DNA of 64,000 nt, taken from Methylobacterium mesophilicum SR1.6/6 (GTDB lineage: Bacteria; Pseudomonadota; Alphaproteobacteria; Rhizobiales; Beijerinckiaceae). A program made the translations under genes and the position numbers. The notes under the pieces are model-generated. The model saw only the letters and a list, made by a program, of their open reading frames with translations. It ran no database searches and had not been told where the DNA came from. Within the stretch, counting starts at the first letter, position 1. The number at the start of each line of letters is the position of its first letter. Location: contig NZ_CP043538.1 in NCBI RefSeq assembly GCF_000364445.2, forward strand, positions 6,095,447 through 6,159,446, in the 5' to 3' direction. Shown here in pieces: positions 13,328 through 21,220 of the stretch.

Positions 13328-13693
13328 ATGCCGTCGCCGTCTCTCGTTCACGCCGCCCGCCGCGCGCCCGACGCGCTCGATCACGTCATCCGCATGGTGC
13401 GGGTGATGCAGGAGCGGGCGACCGGGCCCGAGGAGGCCTGCACCGTCGTCCACCTCTTTCAGGCGGGCTTCACCGAGGTCCAGGTTCACGCCTACCGCGA
13501 TCCGGCCCGTGCGATGATGCAGGGGCTGCCGACCGGACTGCGGCACAACCCGCCCGGGCGCCTGGCCGCGAAGCTCGCCCTGCGGCGCGTGCCGGAGATC
13601 CGCGCAGCGATCGCCGAGCGCCAGGTGGCTGATCGGCCGGCCTGGACGACGCCGGTCATCCGGGAAAGCGAGCCAACCGAGGCGGCGTCGTGA
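13328..13693 (+). CDS. Hypothetical protein
   Basis: A 121-residue helical protein starting ATG 13328, preceded by GAGGAGG. It contains LDHVIRMVRVMQERATGPEE and VVHLFQAGFTEVQVHAYRDP; the second region has a helix-turn-helix feel (a helix, GFTE, then a helix). The stop overlaps the next GTG. No family is recognised. Confidence 0.6.
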   Translation: MPSPSLVHAARRAPDALDHVIRMVRVMQERATGPEEACTVVHLFQAGFTEVQVHAYRDPARAMMQGLPTGLRHNPPGRLAAKLALRRVPEIRAAIAERQVADRPAWTTPVIRESEPTEAAS

Positions 13694-14019
13694 AGACCGG
13701 CCTCCTCATCCTGAGGTGCGACGGCTCGCGCGATGACCGCGTCGTAGACATGACCGGCGATCCGGGCCTCGCCGAGCTGCGCGACGTCTTGGAGCCGATC
13801 CTCGGCGGCCGCCTGGAGCACGTGGCCGTGCTCCACGAGGGGCGGCGCGCCGACATGTTCGTCCACGAGGACGGCCATGGCGAAGGTCTGCCCCGCAACG
13901 AGGCGGCCACAGCGATCTACCGCGCCTCGTGGCTGGAGCGACACCCGGCCGACCCTCCCGAAACCCTGCCCTGGATCGCCGGCCCCGCCGTCGTCTTCGG
14001 CCGTACCGTGTGGAGCTGA
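13690..14019 (+). CDS. DUF3846 family protein
   Basis: A 109-residue protein with a GTG start coupled to the previous stop. The layout fits DUF3846: a short N-terminal strand, LEPILGGRLEHVAVLHEG, MFVHEDGHGEGLPRNEAAT, and a C-terminal LPWIAGPAVVFGRTV. The (V)DE-G---GLP-N-AT and IAGPAVV-GR motifs are the family's main features. It is found in phages and plasmids, with unknown function. Confidence 0.8.
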   Translation: MKTGLLILRCDGSRDDRVVDMTGDPGLAELRDVLEPILGGRLEHVAVLHEGRRADMFVHEDGHGEGLPRNEAATAIYRASWLERHPADPPETLPWIAGPAVVFGRTVWS

Positions 14020-14025
14020 CGCGCA

Positions 14026-14280
14026 ATGGCCTGTGACTGCATCAGTGAGATGAACGCCGCCCTGGCGGAGCGGAACACCGAGATCCAGCCGACCATCATC
14101 TTCGGCACGGCCGAGCGCCCGGGCTTCACCTGCGTGACGATCGTCACAGAGAAGATCAAGCCGCGGGGTCCGAAGGCGTCTGTCCCACTCCCGAGCTACT
14201 GCCCGTTCTGCGGGACGGCGTACGCGTTCACGGAAGCCGATGGCGACGCCGGCGGCTCGCACGGCCAGGTGGCGGCATGA
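14026..14280 (+). CDS. Small Cys-containing phage accessory protein
   Basis: An 84-residue protein beginning MACDCISEMNAALAERNTEI and ending with a SYCPFCGTAY zinc-ribbon half. A Cys-x-Cys at the N-terminus plus Cys-x2-Cys at the C-terminus could bind one metal ion. It is a recurrent small protein in alphaproteobacterial prophages. The stop overlaps the gapR start (ATGA). Confidence 0.65.
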   Translation: MACDCISEMNAALAERNTEIQPTIIFGTAERPGFTCVTIVTEKIKPRGPKASVPLPSYCPFCGTAYAFTEADGDAGGSHGQVAA

Positions 14281-14552
14281 CCGCGGGCCTAGCTACGTCA
14301 TCCGATGTCTCCTCGGCCGAAGGTGTCGCCGCCGACGAGCTGAAGCAGTTCATCGAGCGCCTGGAGCGGCTGGAAGAGGAGAAGGCCGGCATCATGGGCG
14401 ACATCAAGGAGGTGTTCGCCGAACTCAAAGGCCGCGGCTTCGACGCCAAGGCAGTGCGCACGATCCTGCGGATCCGCAAACAGGATCACAGCGAGCGCCA
14501 GGAGCAGGAGGCGATCCTCGAACTCTACCTGCAAGCGATGGGAATGGCGTGA
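14277..14552 (+). CDS. gapR: GapR nucleoid-associated protein (DUF2312)
   Basis: A 91-residue protein with the full GapR pattern: LKQFIERLERLEEEKAGIMG, DIKEVFAELKGRGFDAKAVR, IRKQDHSERQEQEAILELYL. GapR is a tetramer that encloses overtwisted, AT-rich DNA ahead of replication forks and RNA polymerase and is needed for chromosome replication and cell division in Caulobacter. All length and charge features are conserved, so the protein should be functional. Here it lies in the phage-like early operon, coupled to its neighbours, and not at a chromosomal locus. It may support the element's own replication or alter host topology sensing. Confidence 0.95.
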   Translation: MTAGLATSSDVSSAEGVAADELKQFIERLERLEEEKAGIMGDIKEVFAELKGRGFDAKAVRTILRIRKQDHSERQEQEAILELYLQAMGMA

Positions 14553-15004
14553 TGGGTTCGCTCCGCTCTCTCCTGGACCAGGCGTCCAGCTACGCCGAAG
14601 CGTTGTTCGACCCGGACGACGTGATCCGATCCCACTTCGTCGCTGAGGCGGCCGACGGCAGCCTCACGGTTGCCGTCCTCGACATGGGCGGCGCCGACCT
14701 CGACCATATGCGCAAGGCCATGGCGCTCAAGTTCGAGCGCGAAGGCTTCCGCCGCTGGGTGTTCTTCTCCGAAGGCTGGATGGTCGAGCCGAGCGATCAC
14801 CGGCGCCGGGGCGACCCGCAGGACGATCCGGAGCGTGTCGAGGTGATCCTGTTCGACGCGTTCGACGTCGGCGGCAATCGGCGGGTCCGGGCGCGGCGGC
14901 AGATCCTCCGGACTGATGTAGCGGCAGCGCGCGTCATGCCGCTCGTCATCTCCCAGGGTCCTGTCGTCTACTATCCTACACGGCATTCGCGGGTCGGCGC
15001 ATGA
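14552..15004 (+). CDS. Hypothetical protein
   Basis: A 150-residue protein that shares one base with the gapR stop. The middle holds GGADLDHMRKAMALKFEREG and RRWVFFSEGWMVEP, an alpha/beta arrangement, and the C-terminal part is strand-rich (VMPLVISQGPVVYYP). No family is recognised. Coupling to gapR suggests co-expression. Confidence 0.6.
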   Translation: MGSLRSLLDQASSYAEALFDPDDVIRSHFVAEAADGSLTVAVLDMGGADLDHMRKAMALKFEREGFRRWVFFSEGWMVEPSDHRRRGDPQDDPERVEVILFDAFDVGGNRRVRARRQILRTDVAAARVMPLVISQGPVVYYPTRHSRVGA

Positions 15005-15234
15005 GCCCCTTCCGTCTCATCCCGCCCGACGGCACCGACTGGACGATCGACGCGATCCCCACGCCCGATGGCGTCGAGCTCGCGATCGCCTTCACGCTCC
15101 AGGGCCAGCCCGTCACCGCGCGGTTCGCCATGGATCGCCCGGGCGCCCGGTCGCTCTCGGATGGCCTGCGCGCGGCCGCCGGCGACGGCACGATGCGCAC
15201 CTTCCCGAAGCCGGCGGAGGGTGGTCATGGCTGA
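15001..15234 (+). CDS. Small hypothetical protein
   Basis: A 77-residue protein, ATGA-coupled at its start, made mostly of strands (DWTIDAIPTPDGVELAIAFT, LQGQPVTARFAMD). No family is recognised. It overlaps the next gene by eight bases. Confidence 0.5.
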   Translation: MSPFRLIPPDGTDWTIDAIPTPDGVELAIAFTLQGQPVTARFAMDRPGARSLSDGLRAAAGDGTMRTFPKPAEGGHG

Positions 15235-15505
15235 GGAGAGTCCACCCCTCGTCCGCGTCTACATCACCACGAGCGCGCTGCAGACCGGCGAGATCGAGGC
15301 CGCCTGGGCCGTGGTCGACGGCGACTGCGTCTGCATCCGCGATCGGGAGGCTCACCGCTACCTCGCGGGCGAGGGCACGAACTGGCATCGCACGAAGTGG
15401 GCGGCCGAGAACTTCGCCCGGCAGAAGCAAGTCGCCTACCTGGAGTTCGGGCGGGCCGACCTGGCGCGTGTGGAGAGCTATCGCTTCGGGAGGTCGGGAT
15501 CGTGA
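15227..15505 (+). CDS. Small hypothetical protein
   Basis: A 92-residue protein starting ATG 15227 behind GGAGGG. Strand-rich N-terminus (PLVRVYITTSALQTGEIEAA), then a helical segment (HRTKWAAENFARQKQVAYLE). No family is recognised. The stop overlaps the next GTG. Confidence 0.55.
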   Translation: MAEESPPLVRVYITTSALQTGEIEAAWAVVDGDCVCIRDREAHRYLAGEGTNWHRTKWAAENFARQKQVAYLEFGRADLARVESYRFGRSGS

Positions 15506-15768
15506 CGGCCCGCCCTGAGAGCGACGACTACGCGGCCGGCTACGCCGACGGTGTGCGCGACGCCGGCGCCTGGACGGCCGAGCGAGCTGCGCGACTGCTG
15601 TCAACGCCGGCGGGGGACCTGCTCACCGCCATCCGCCAGCTGCACCGGGATGCCGGTACGCGCTGGGCGAAGTGGGCCGATCGACGAAACTGGCCGGACG
15701 TGCGGGCGCGAGTGGCCCGGGCACGCGGCAGGGGAGGGGAGAGGGAGACGAGCAATGCCGCAGGCTGA
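15502..15768 (+). CDS. Small hypothetical protein before the excisionase-like gene
   Basis: An 88-residue helical protein from GTG 15502. It begins with a Tyr/Asp-rich stretch (ESDDYAAGYADGVRDAGAWT) and ends basic. It overlaps the AlpA-like gene by 14 bp, so the two are likely translated from one message. No family is recognised. Confidence 0.5.
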   Translation: MTARPESDDYAAGYADGVRDAGAWTAERAARLLSTPAGDLLTAIRQLHRDAGTRWAKWADRRNWPDVRARVARARGRGGERETSNAAG

Positions 15769-15955
15769 CCCGACGCGCTTCGTGGTCCGGTTTCCGGACG
15801 TGGCGCGCGAGCTCGGCGTGTCGCCGACGACGCTCCGCCAGATCTGCCGCCAGGGGGAGGGGCCGCCGCTGCTACGCCTGAGCGAGCGCTGCTACGGCGT
15901 CCGGCGCGGCGAGCTCGATGCGTGGATCGAGAGTCGCAAGGTGGCGTGCCCATAG
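15755..15955 (+). CDS. AlpA/Xis-like excisionase or directionality factor
   Basis: A 66-residue protein starting at ATG 15755 with GGGAGA upstream. It has a MerR/AlpA-type winged helix-turn-helix: FPDVARELGVSPTTLRQICR for the helix-turn-helix and RLSERCYGVRRGELDAWIES for the wing and last helix. Proteins of this size next to an integrase normally act as excisionase. It is convergent with the integrase and overlaps its last 84 bp, so transcription of the early operon through this gene would oppose integrase mRNA. Confidence 0.75.
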   Translation: MPQADPTRFVVRFPDVARELGVSPTTLRQICRQGEGPPLLRLSERCYGVRRGELDAWIESRKVACP

Positions 15956-17074
15956 GTCGAGCGCCGCCCGCTTCTCCGGATTGTAGAGGGCGTAGTTGTA
16001 GACGCCGGCGACGCCCGCCTTCGACCCTGAGACGTGGTTGAGCACCGCCTCGACCACGTGGGGGAACACGCCGAGGTCGCCCATGCCGGTGGCCACCGTC
16101 CGGCGCAGATCGTGCAGCCGCCACCCCGTCACACCCGAGGCCTTGTCGAGCGCGGCCTTCGCCCGGGTGAAGCCCTGAAAGCCCCCGACGCCGCTGCCGA
16201 ATACGAGATCTCGGCCCTCGATGCGGGGCGTATCGGCGAGGATTGCCAGCGACGGCCGGGAGAGGGGTACGTCGTGCGGCAGGCCGTTCTTGGTTCGCGC
16301 GCCCGGCATGCTCCAGAGGCCCGCCGCGAGGTCGACCTCTTCCCACGGCATCGCCGCCACCTCATCGCGGCGCTGTGCGGTGAGCAGGAGCAGGCGCACG
16401 ATGCGGCCGAAGTCGCCTTCCGGCAGCGCGCGCAGGACGGCCTGGATCTCCGCGGGCTTGAGCACCCGCTGGCGCTTCTCGTCCGGCGTGGGCTTGCGGG
16501 TGCCGACGACAGGGTTCGCCTCCGCGATCCCTTCCTCGATCAGCCAGGTGTAGAAGGCCGACAGCGTGTTGCGGGCTCGGTTCGCCGCATAGAGGCCCGA
16601 GATCCGCGCGATCGCGCCCAGCTGCTCCGCGACCTGCGCCCTGGTCACCCGGGAGACCGGAGTACGGTGCAAGGGCGCCCAAGCCTTCTGCAGGTAGCGC
16701 GTCGACTCGCGCACGCCGGTCTCCCGCACGCGTGCCGCGAGCCCGTCCAGATAAGGTTCGATCTGGGAGGCCACGGTGATGGCGGCCCGCTTCTTCTCGG
16801 CCTCACGCTCTGAGGCTGGGTCCCCACCGAGGCGAACGCGAGCCAGGCGCTCATTTGCCGCACGTCGCGCCTCTGTGGCCGAAAGCACACCAACTCTACC
16901 GAGTGTCTCCCGCTTCGTCTGGCCGAGCGCATTGCGATACTGCACGACCCAAACCCGCGAGCCGCCGGCACTCGCGCGCAAGCCGAAGCCTGCCAGATCG
17001 TCGTCGAAGACCAGGATGTATGCCTTGCCGTCGGGGACCTTCAGTGCCGCGGCCGACTGGTTCGTGAGGCGCAT
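15872..17074 (-). CDS. Tyrosine-family site-specific integrase
   Basis: A 400-residue P4-type integrase from ATG 17074; a longer frame to 17221 lacks family features. The N-terminal arm-binding domain (KAYILVFDDDLAGFGLRASA, then VVQYRNALGQTKRETLG) is the DUF4102 type. The catalytic domain shows the first Arg in LLLTAQRRDEVAAMPWEEVD, the His-x2-Arg box in WRLHDLRRTVATGMGDLG, and the nucleophile Tyr in GVAGVYNYALYNPEKR. All catalytic residues are present, so the enzyme should be active. It lies 152 bp from the tRNA-Val attachment repeat, as expected for integration at the 3' end of that tRNA. Confidence 0.95.
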   Translation of the reverse strand: MRLTNQSAAALKVPDGKAYILVFDDDLAGFGLRASAGGSRVWVVQYRNALGQTKRETLGRVGVLSATEARRAANERLARVRLGGDPASEREAEKKRAAITVASQIEPYLDGLAARVRETGVRESTRYLQKAWAPLHRTPVSRVTRAQVAEQLGAIARISGLYAANRARNTLSAFYTWLIEEGIAEANPVVGTRKPTPDEKRQRVLKPAEIQAVLRALPEGDFGRIVRLLLLTAQRRDEVAAMPWEEVDLAAGLWSMPGARTKNGLPHDVPLSRPSLAILADTPRIEGRDLVFGSGVGGFQGFTRAKAALDKASGVTGWRLHDLRRTVATGMGDLGVFPHVVEAVLNHVSGSKAGVAGVYNYALYNPEKRAALDLWARHLATLDPRIELAAPDAVAALAQA

Positions 17075-17225
17075 GATCTGGTAAGCACATAGTAAGCAGC
17101 AGGGGCGCGCCTCGCCGGGCTCCGCGCGCGTCACGGAGAAGGTATCAGCGAAATTCCGAGCGGTTCCAAGGGGGAGAGGTGGCCGGTAAGCGCGCAGCAC
17201 GGGGCAATTTCGACCCGACATCTGA

Positions 17226-17270
17226 TTTACACGGAGAGGGTCGGGGGTTCGAGTCCCTCACCGCCCACCA
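17226..17270 (+). repeat. attR-like repeat: 3' half of tRNA-Val(UAC)
   Basis: The sequence matches tRNA-Val from the anticodon loop (TTTACAC, anticodon TAC) through anticodon-stem, variable, T-stem/loop (GGGGG TTCGAGT CCCTC) and acceptor strand (ACCGCCC) to A-CCA. The 5' half of a tRNA is missing, so this is a displaced 3' copy left by integration. The intact tRNA-Val gene and the partner repeat should lie at the left end of the element, before position 1. Confidence 0.85.
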
Positions 17271-17291
17271 GAGCACCGCTGAATCGAGGGG

Positions 17292-18062
17292 TCACAAGTC
17301 GTCCGATCGCGTCAGGAGCTCATGGAGATAGTTCCGCTGCGGACGAAACGGTTCGATCGTCTCGGTTGAGATCAGATGCTGCAGACGATCGACGAACAGG
17401 TCGATATCGGCGATATGCGTCTTGTTGAGAACCGAGTGAAAATCGTAGTTCCACCATTCGATCGTCTGAAGAGCCTCGATCTGCTTGTCTGAATAGCGCA
17501 TCCGTACGACGCGCGCGGGGTTTCCGGCGACGACCGAATAGGGGGCGACATCCTTCGTGACGACGCTGAACGCGCCGACGATCGCCCCGGTGCCGATCCT
17601 GATGCCGCGTCTGAGCTTCGCGCCCCGCGAAATGTAGACATCGTGCCCGATTAACAGATCCTTGTCGTTGCTCGGATGCGATCGTGAAACGGCGTCGTTA
17701 TTGTCAAATGACCGATCCGCGTAATACTTCCGGCGGGGCGCCAGATTGGGGTCGTAGGTCATCGACGACGTGGTGAACAGATCCGTCGGATGCGTGAACG
17801 GTATGAGCTCGATTCCGTCGGCGATCGAGCAATACCGGCCGATCGAAACAAAATCCGGAAACGGGCTCCAGGAATAACTGAACGCGCCGATCGTGTGAAA
17901 ATCAGTGCGCAGGAAATAGCACGCATAGTCTTCCGCGAAGACGCCGGGCCTCGGCAGGGCGTTGATCCCCTCCTCGATCCACAACGGCGCATCATCATAC
18001 CAGCTGAACGAAATCTTGGTCTTGCGCAGTCTCTCCAGCTGCGACGCTGTAAGCTCAGGCAT
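17292..18062 (-). CDS. CatB-type hexapeptide-repeat acetyltransferase
   Basis: A 256-residue protein of the left-handed beta-helix acyltransferase type. SIGRYCSIADGIELI starts the helix, and DVYISRGAKLRRGIRIGTGA-IVGAFSVVTKDVAPYSVVAG is the late coil region ending in the usual GNPARVVR. His in PFTHPTD is a candidate catalytic base. Such enzymes transfer acetyl groups from acetyl-CoA to sugars, antibiotics or surface polysaccharide. It is the first gene outside the integrated element and is divergent from the coiled-coil cluster. The acceptor is unknown. Confidence 0.85.
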   Translation of the reverse strand: MPELTASQLERLRKTKISFSWYDDAPLWIEEGINALPRPGVFAEDYACYFLRTDFHTIGAFSYSWSPFPDFVSIGRYCSIADGIELIPFTHPTDLFTTSSMTYDPNLAPRRKYYADRSFDNNDAVSRSHPSNDKDLLIGHDVYISRGAKLRRGIRIGTGAIVGAFSVVTKDVAPYSVVAGNPARVVRMRYSDKQIEALQTIEWWNYDFHSVLNKTHIADIDLFVDRLQHLISTETIEPFRPQRNYLHELLTRSDDL

Positions 18063-18344
18063 GTGGCGTTCTCGGCCTGTCGCGGCGCAAAAATCGCCGG
18101 TCGGATACTACTATAAGCCCACTTGCGTAGCGGCTAGATTGGTCGGTCTCGGCAGGCGCGGCCACTGACGGGTACGTTGCAATCCGCCGCAGGCAGGTCC
18201 GTCCGGGCGCATCGCCACGTGGCTCCTCTGCCACGCCAAGCTAATCCTCGGCGGGGTGACAAACTCTGGAGATTGACAAATCCCTGTCGGATAGCAGTAG
18301 CATGAAATTAACCCTTGCGGAATTTGGCGGCTCGGAGACGTCTG

Positions 18345-19895
18345 ATGGCTTGGTCGCCGTTTCGGAGTGGCTTGTTCTCGGCGGATCGGGCGGTCGAGAC
18401 TTCGGGCGTTAGCAGCGCGCAATCGGCGATTCAGGTCCGGCCACAGGAAGAATTGCAATCCGCCCGCCCGGCCAGCCTCCAGGCGGCCGCTCCCCAGCCG
18501 CCCCCGCGAGATCCGCTGGATGCCATCGGGCAGCGCGACGAAGTGATCCGCATGCGCGTCAGCGAGATGAGCGGACGGCTCGAAGACCTGAAGTCGCTGC
18601 AGGAAGACTTCTCCTCCGTCTTGACACCTCTCATCGCCATCTCGGAAGAGCTGCCGCGCGCCACCATGCGCCTGGCCGAGGTCGAGGCGCTGTTCGCCAA
18701 GGAGCAGCACGCCGCCGCATCCGCCCGGCGAGAGGTGAGTGCGCTCGCCGTGAAGACCGCCACCCTGACCAACGAGTGCGCGGCGATGACCGCCGAGGTC
18801 ACGCGCCTGGAGAGCGGGCTTCACGGCCGCGAGATCGAGCTGGAGCAGCTGCGCGTCAGCGTGCGCGACAGGAGTCTCGCGAGTGAGAACTACGAGCGGC
18901 AGCTCGCAGCCGAGGTGGAGCAGACCAAGGCCCTTTCTGGCGAGAACAAGGCCCTGCGCCTCGAAGCCCAGGCGGCCGACCAAGCCCTGTCGCGGTCGGA
19001 GCGCGACCTCGCCGAGACGCGCGAGCGCTTCGCCATCCTCGATCAGGACAATCGCCGCCTGCAACTGCTGTGCGAGGAGCAGGAGGCGCGGCTGGCCGAT
19101 ACGGCGGCGCGGTACGAGGCCCTGCGTGAGGAGGCCGAGGCCGAGCGGCAGCGCCTGCTCGCGCTGGAGGCCGATCTGGCCGCCGAGGCCGCCGCCCGGC
19201 AGAAGGCCGATAACCAGCACGAAACCGAGATCGGCGGACTGCGGACGGAGCGGGCCAGCCTGACCATGAAGCTCGAGGCCGCCACCAACCGCGGTGCCGC
19301 CACGGAGCAGCTGCTCGTCCAGCTCCGCGCCCAGCTTCGGGAGAACGACGAGGCGCTCCGCACGGCGGAGCGCACGGTGAAGGAAGCTGTCATCGAGCGG
19401 ACGACGGCCGATCGCCGGGTCGAGGCGATGCAGGCGGATCTCGCCCGCCAGACCGAGCGCCTGCTCGACGCACAGCGGCTCCGCTCGGAGCTGGACGGCC
19501 GCTGCGACATGCTGGCCAAGGCCTTGGCCGCGAAGGACGTCGCGGTCGAACAGGCAACCTCCCGAGCCACCCTGCTGTCGGAACGCATCGACCAGCTAAG
19601 CCGTCGCCACGATTCCGAGATCCAGGAACTCGAGGTGGCCAACCGGCGCCTCGTCGAGGATCTGCAATCCGAGCGCTCCGAGCGGGCGATGACGCAGGGC
19701 GCCCTCGACATCGCCCGGGAGAGCCGCATCGCCCTCCAGAAGCAGTACGAGATGCTCAAGCGCGAGGCGCGGCGTTTCCGCAGCTTCGACGAGGGTGACT
19801 CACAGGCGAACACCGAGTCCGCGGCCGGACGGGCGGCGGGCGCGGAGTCGAAGAGCAATGTCCGACCGTTCGTGCCCTCCGATCGCGTCAGCTAG
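18345..19895 (+). CDS. Long coiled-coil, intermediate-filament-like protein
   Basis: A 516-residue protein from ATG 18345, which follows GGAG; an upstream frame to 18315 is less likely. After a short non-coil head (MAWSPFRSGLFSADRAVET) nearly all residues 60-490 are heptad-repeat coiled coil, rich in Glu, Arg, Ala and Leu, with a short basic tail. This head-rod-tail plan is like crescentin, the Caulobacter cell-shape filament, but coiled-coil composition alone cannot prove homology. Two smaller coiled-coil genes follow on the same strand, so the three may form one cytoskeletal or polar scaffold. Confidence 0.75.
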   Translation: MAWSPFRSGLFSADRAVETSGVSSAQSAIQVRPQEELQSARPASLQAAAPQPPPRDPLDAIGQRDEVIRMRVSEMSGRLEDLKSLQEDFSSVLTPLIAISEELPRATMRLAEVEALFAKEQHAAASARREVSALAVKTATLTNECAAMTAEVTRLESGLHGREIELEQLRVSVRDRSLASENYERQLAAEVEQTKALSGENKALRLEAQAADQALSRSERDLAETRERFAILDQDNRRLQLLCEEQEARLADTAARYEALREEAEAERQRLLALEADLAAEAAARQKADNQHETEIGGLRTERASLTMKLEAATNRGAATEQLLVQLRAQLRENDEALRTAERTVKEAVIERTTADRRVEAMQADLARQTERLLDAQRLRSELDGRCDMLAKALAAKDVAVEQATSRATLLSERIDQLSRRHDSEIQELEVANRRLVEDLQSERSERAMTQGALDIARESRIALQKQYEMLKREARRFRSFDEGDSQANTESAAGRAAGAESKSNVRPFVPSDRVS

Positions 19896-19918
19896 CTTCA
19901 GAGCCGGAGATTCTCATC

Positions 19919-20455
19919 ATGCTACGTGTGGAGGCGGCATTGGCAGATCAGGCGTTCAAGGACTCGAACTCCTCCATGACGGCGACATGGCTGATGCGCG
20001 GCATCAAGCCCGACGGGCCGGTATCCGTGCCGCAGGAGCATATGGCCAACGGCCGGCCGGAACCGCTGCCCCGCGAGACGTCCGAGGTCCACAAGATGCC
20101 GGGCGTATCGCGCGACTGGTCCTCGGCGCTCGATCTGATCCGCGAGGCGACCGAGGCGATCAGCATCAGCGAGGAGCGGGTCGCCGACTTGGAGACGCAA
20201 CTGCTGCAGGTGACGACGAACGCCAGCGAGGAGATGCGGGAACTCAACGTCAAGATCGCGGCCGCCGAGCGCCGCGCGCAGAAGGCCGAGGAGCGCGCAC
20301 GCGCGGCCGAGGCGCGGGCCAATGAGGCCGAGACATGGCTTGTCCGCATCCACGACGCGGTGCTGAACGGCTTCCGTCGCAAGACCGCGTCGGTGTTCTC
20401 GCCCGCGGCGGTCGAGAGCCAGGACCTCATCGAGGCGCAGGTCGCGGAGGGCTGA
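19919..20455 (+). CDS. Coiled-coil protein
   Basis: A 178-residue protein starting 23 bp after the long coiled-coil gene. Residues ~70-145 form a coiled coil (ISEERVADLETQLLQVTTNA, then AERRAQKAEERARAAEARAN), followed by a short conserved-looking end (ETWLVRIHDAVLNGF). The end resembles that of the next protein, so the two may be related. A structural partner of the long coiled-coil protein is plausible. Confidence 0.65.
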   Translation: MLRVEAALADQAFKDSNSSMTATWLMRGIKPDGPVSVPQEHMANGRPEPLPRETSEVHKMPGVSRDWSSALDLIREATEAISISEERVADLETQLLQVTTNASEEMRELNVKIAAAERRAQKAEERARAAEARANEAETWLVRIHDAVLNGFRRKTASVFSPAAVESQDLIEAQVAEG

Positions 20456-20476
20456 TGCGTTGACCGTCAGCCGATC

Positions 20477-20908
20477 ATGGACGCGCCGATCCTGAGCCGG
20501 GCTGGTCCGGTCGGCGAACGCTTCCCGGATCCGCGCGGGCCGGAGGGCGATCACGGACTGCCGCAGCGCCTGCCGGAGCCGGCCCTGACGCTGCAGATGA
20601 TCGAGGCTGCGATCCAACGGCAGCACGTGATCGAGGACGAGGGCGAGCGGATCTTCGCGCACGCCCAGAACCTCCTGGCATCCGTGAAGGCCGAGCGGGC
20701 ACGCCTGCTCGATGAGATCTCGCACCTGCGCGACGATCTGAGTGAGACGCGGGCCCTGCTGCGTCAGACGTGCCGGGATCTCGCGGCGGCCGAGCATCGC
20801 GCGGCCCTGGCGGAACACCGGGCGCAGGACTTGGCCGCCCGCAACGACGAGATGGCACGCTTCTGCGCCCGCCTCGTCGATGCGGTCGAGCCGATGATGG
20901 AGCCGTGA
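20477..20908 (+). CDS. Coiled-coil protein
   Basis: A 143-residue protein, third in the cluster, with a Pro-rich head and a coiled coil from about residue 40 (QRQHVIEDEGERIFAHAQNL, LLDEISHLRDDLSETRALLR, HRAALAEHRAQDLAARNDEM). The end (MARFCARLVDAVEPMM) is similar in layout to that of the gene before it. No catalytic motif is present. Confidence 0.65.
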   Translation: MDAPILSRAGPVGERFPDPRGPEGDHGLPQRLPEPALTLQMIEAAIQRQHVIEDEGERIFAHAQNLLASVKAERARLLDEISHLRDDLSETRALLRQTCRDLAAAEHRAALAEHRAQDLAARNDEMARFCARLVDAVEPMMEP

Positions 20909-21220
20909 CCCGCGCCGGCCACAGGCCCGCTTGGAGCGGCGGCCCGCCGTCGAACGCGACGATGCGTCGTGCGGAGCTTCTCGCCTCGGTTGCGAACCTG
21001 CGCGTCCGGGACACAACCTAGGATAAGATTTCGCCCGGTGACATCCCGCGGGCTCGCCGCCGCACCCGCAAAAGAGCGCATCGGGCCGGCCCGTGCCGAT
21101 TTGGTCGCACGCTGTCGCGACCCTTTGCCCCCCGTTCCGGCTATCCTCGGTTGAAATCAAAGGCGATGGCAACCGGACGCGCGGTCGACGGGACTGCGGC
21201 GGCGGCCTGACGGAGATATC
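20909..21220. other. Intergenic region, 312 bp
   Basis: No gene, repeat or tRNA is seen. It must hold the promoter of the acyl-CoA dehydrogenase operon, but no convincing -35/-10 pair stands out in this GC-rich stretch. Confidence 0.4.

Noticed and set aside
18273..18303. TTGACA at 18273-18278 as a promoter for the coiled-coil cluster
   Set aside because: The -35 is perfect, but no acceptable -10 follows at 16-18 bp, so it is not listed as a promoter.
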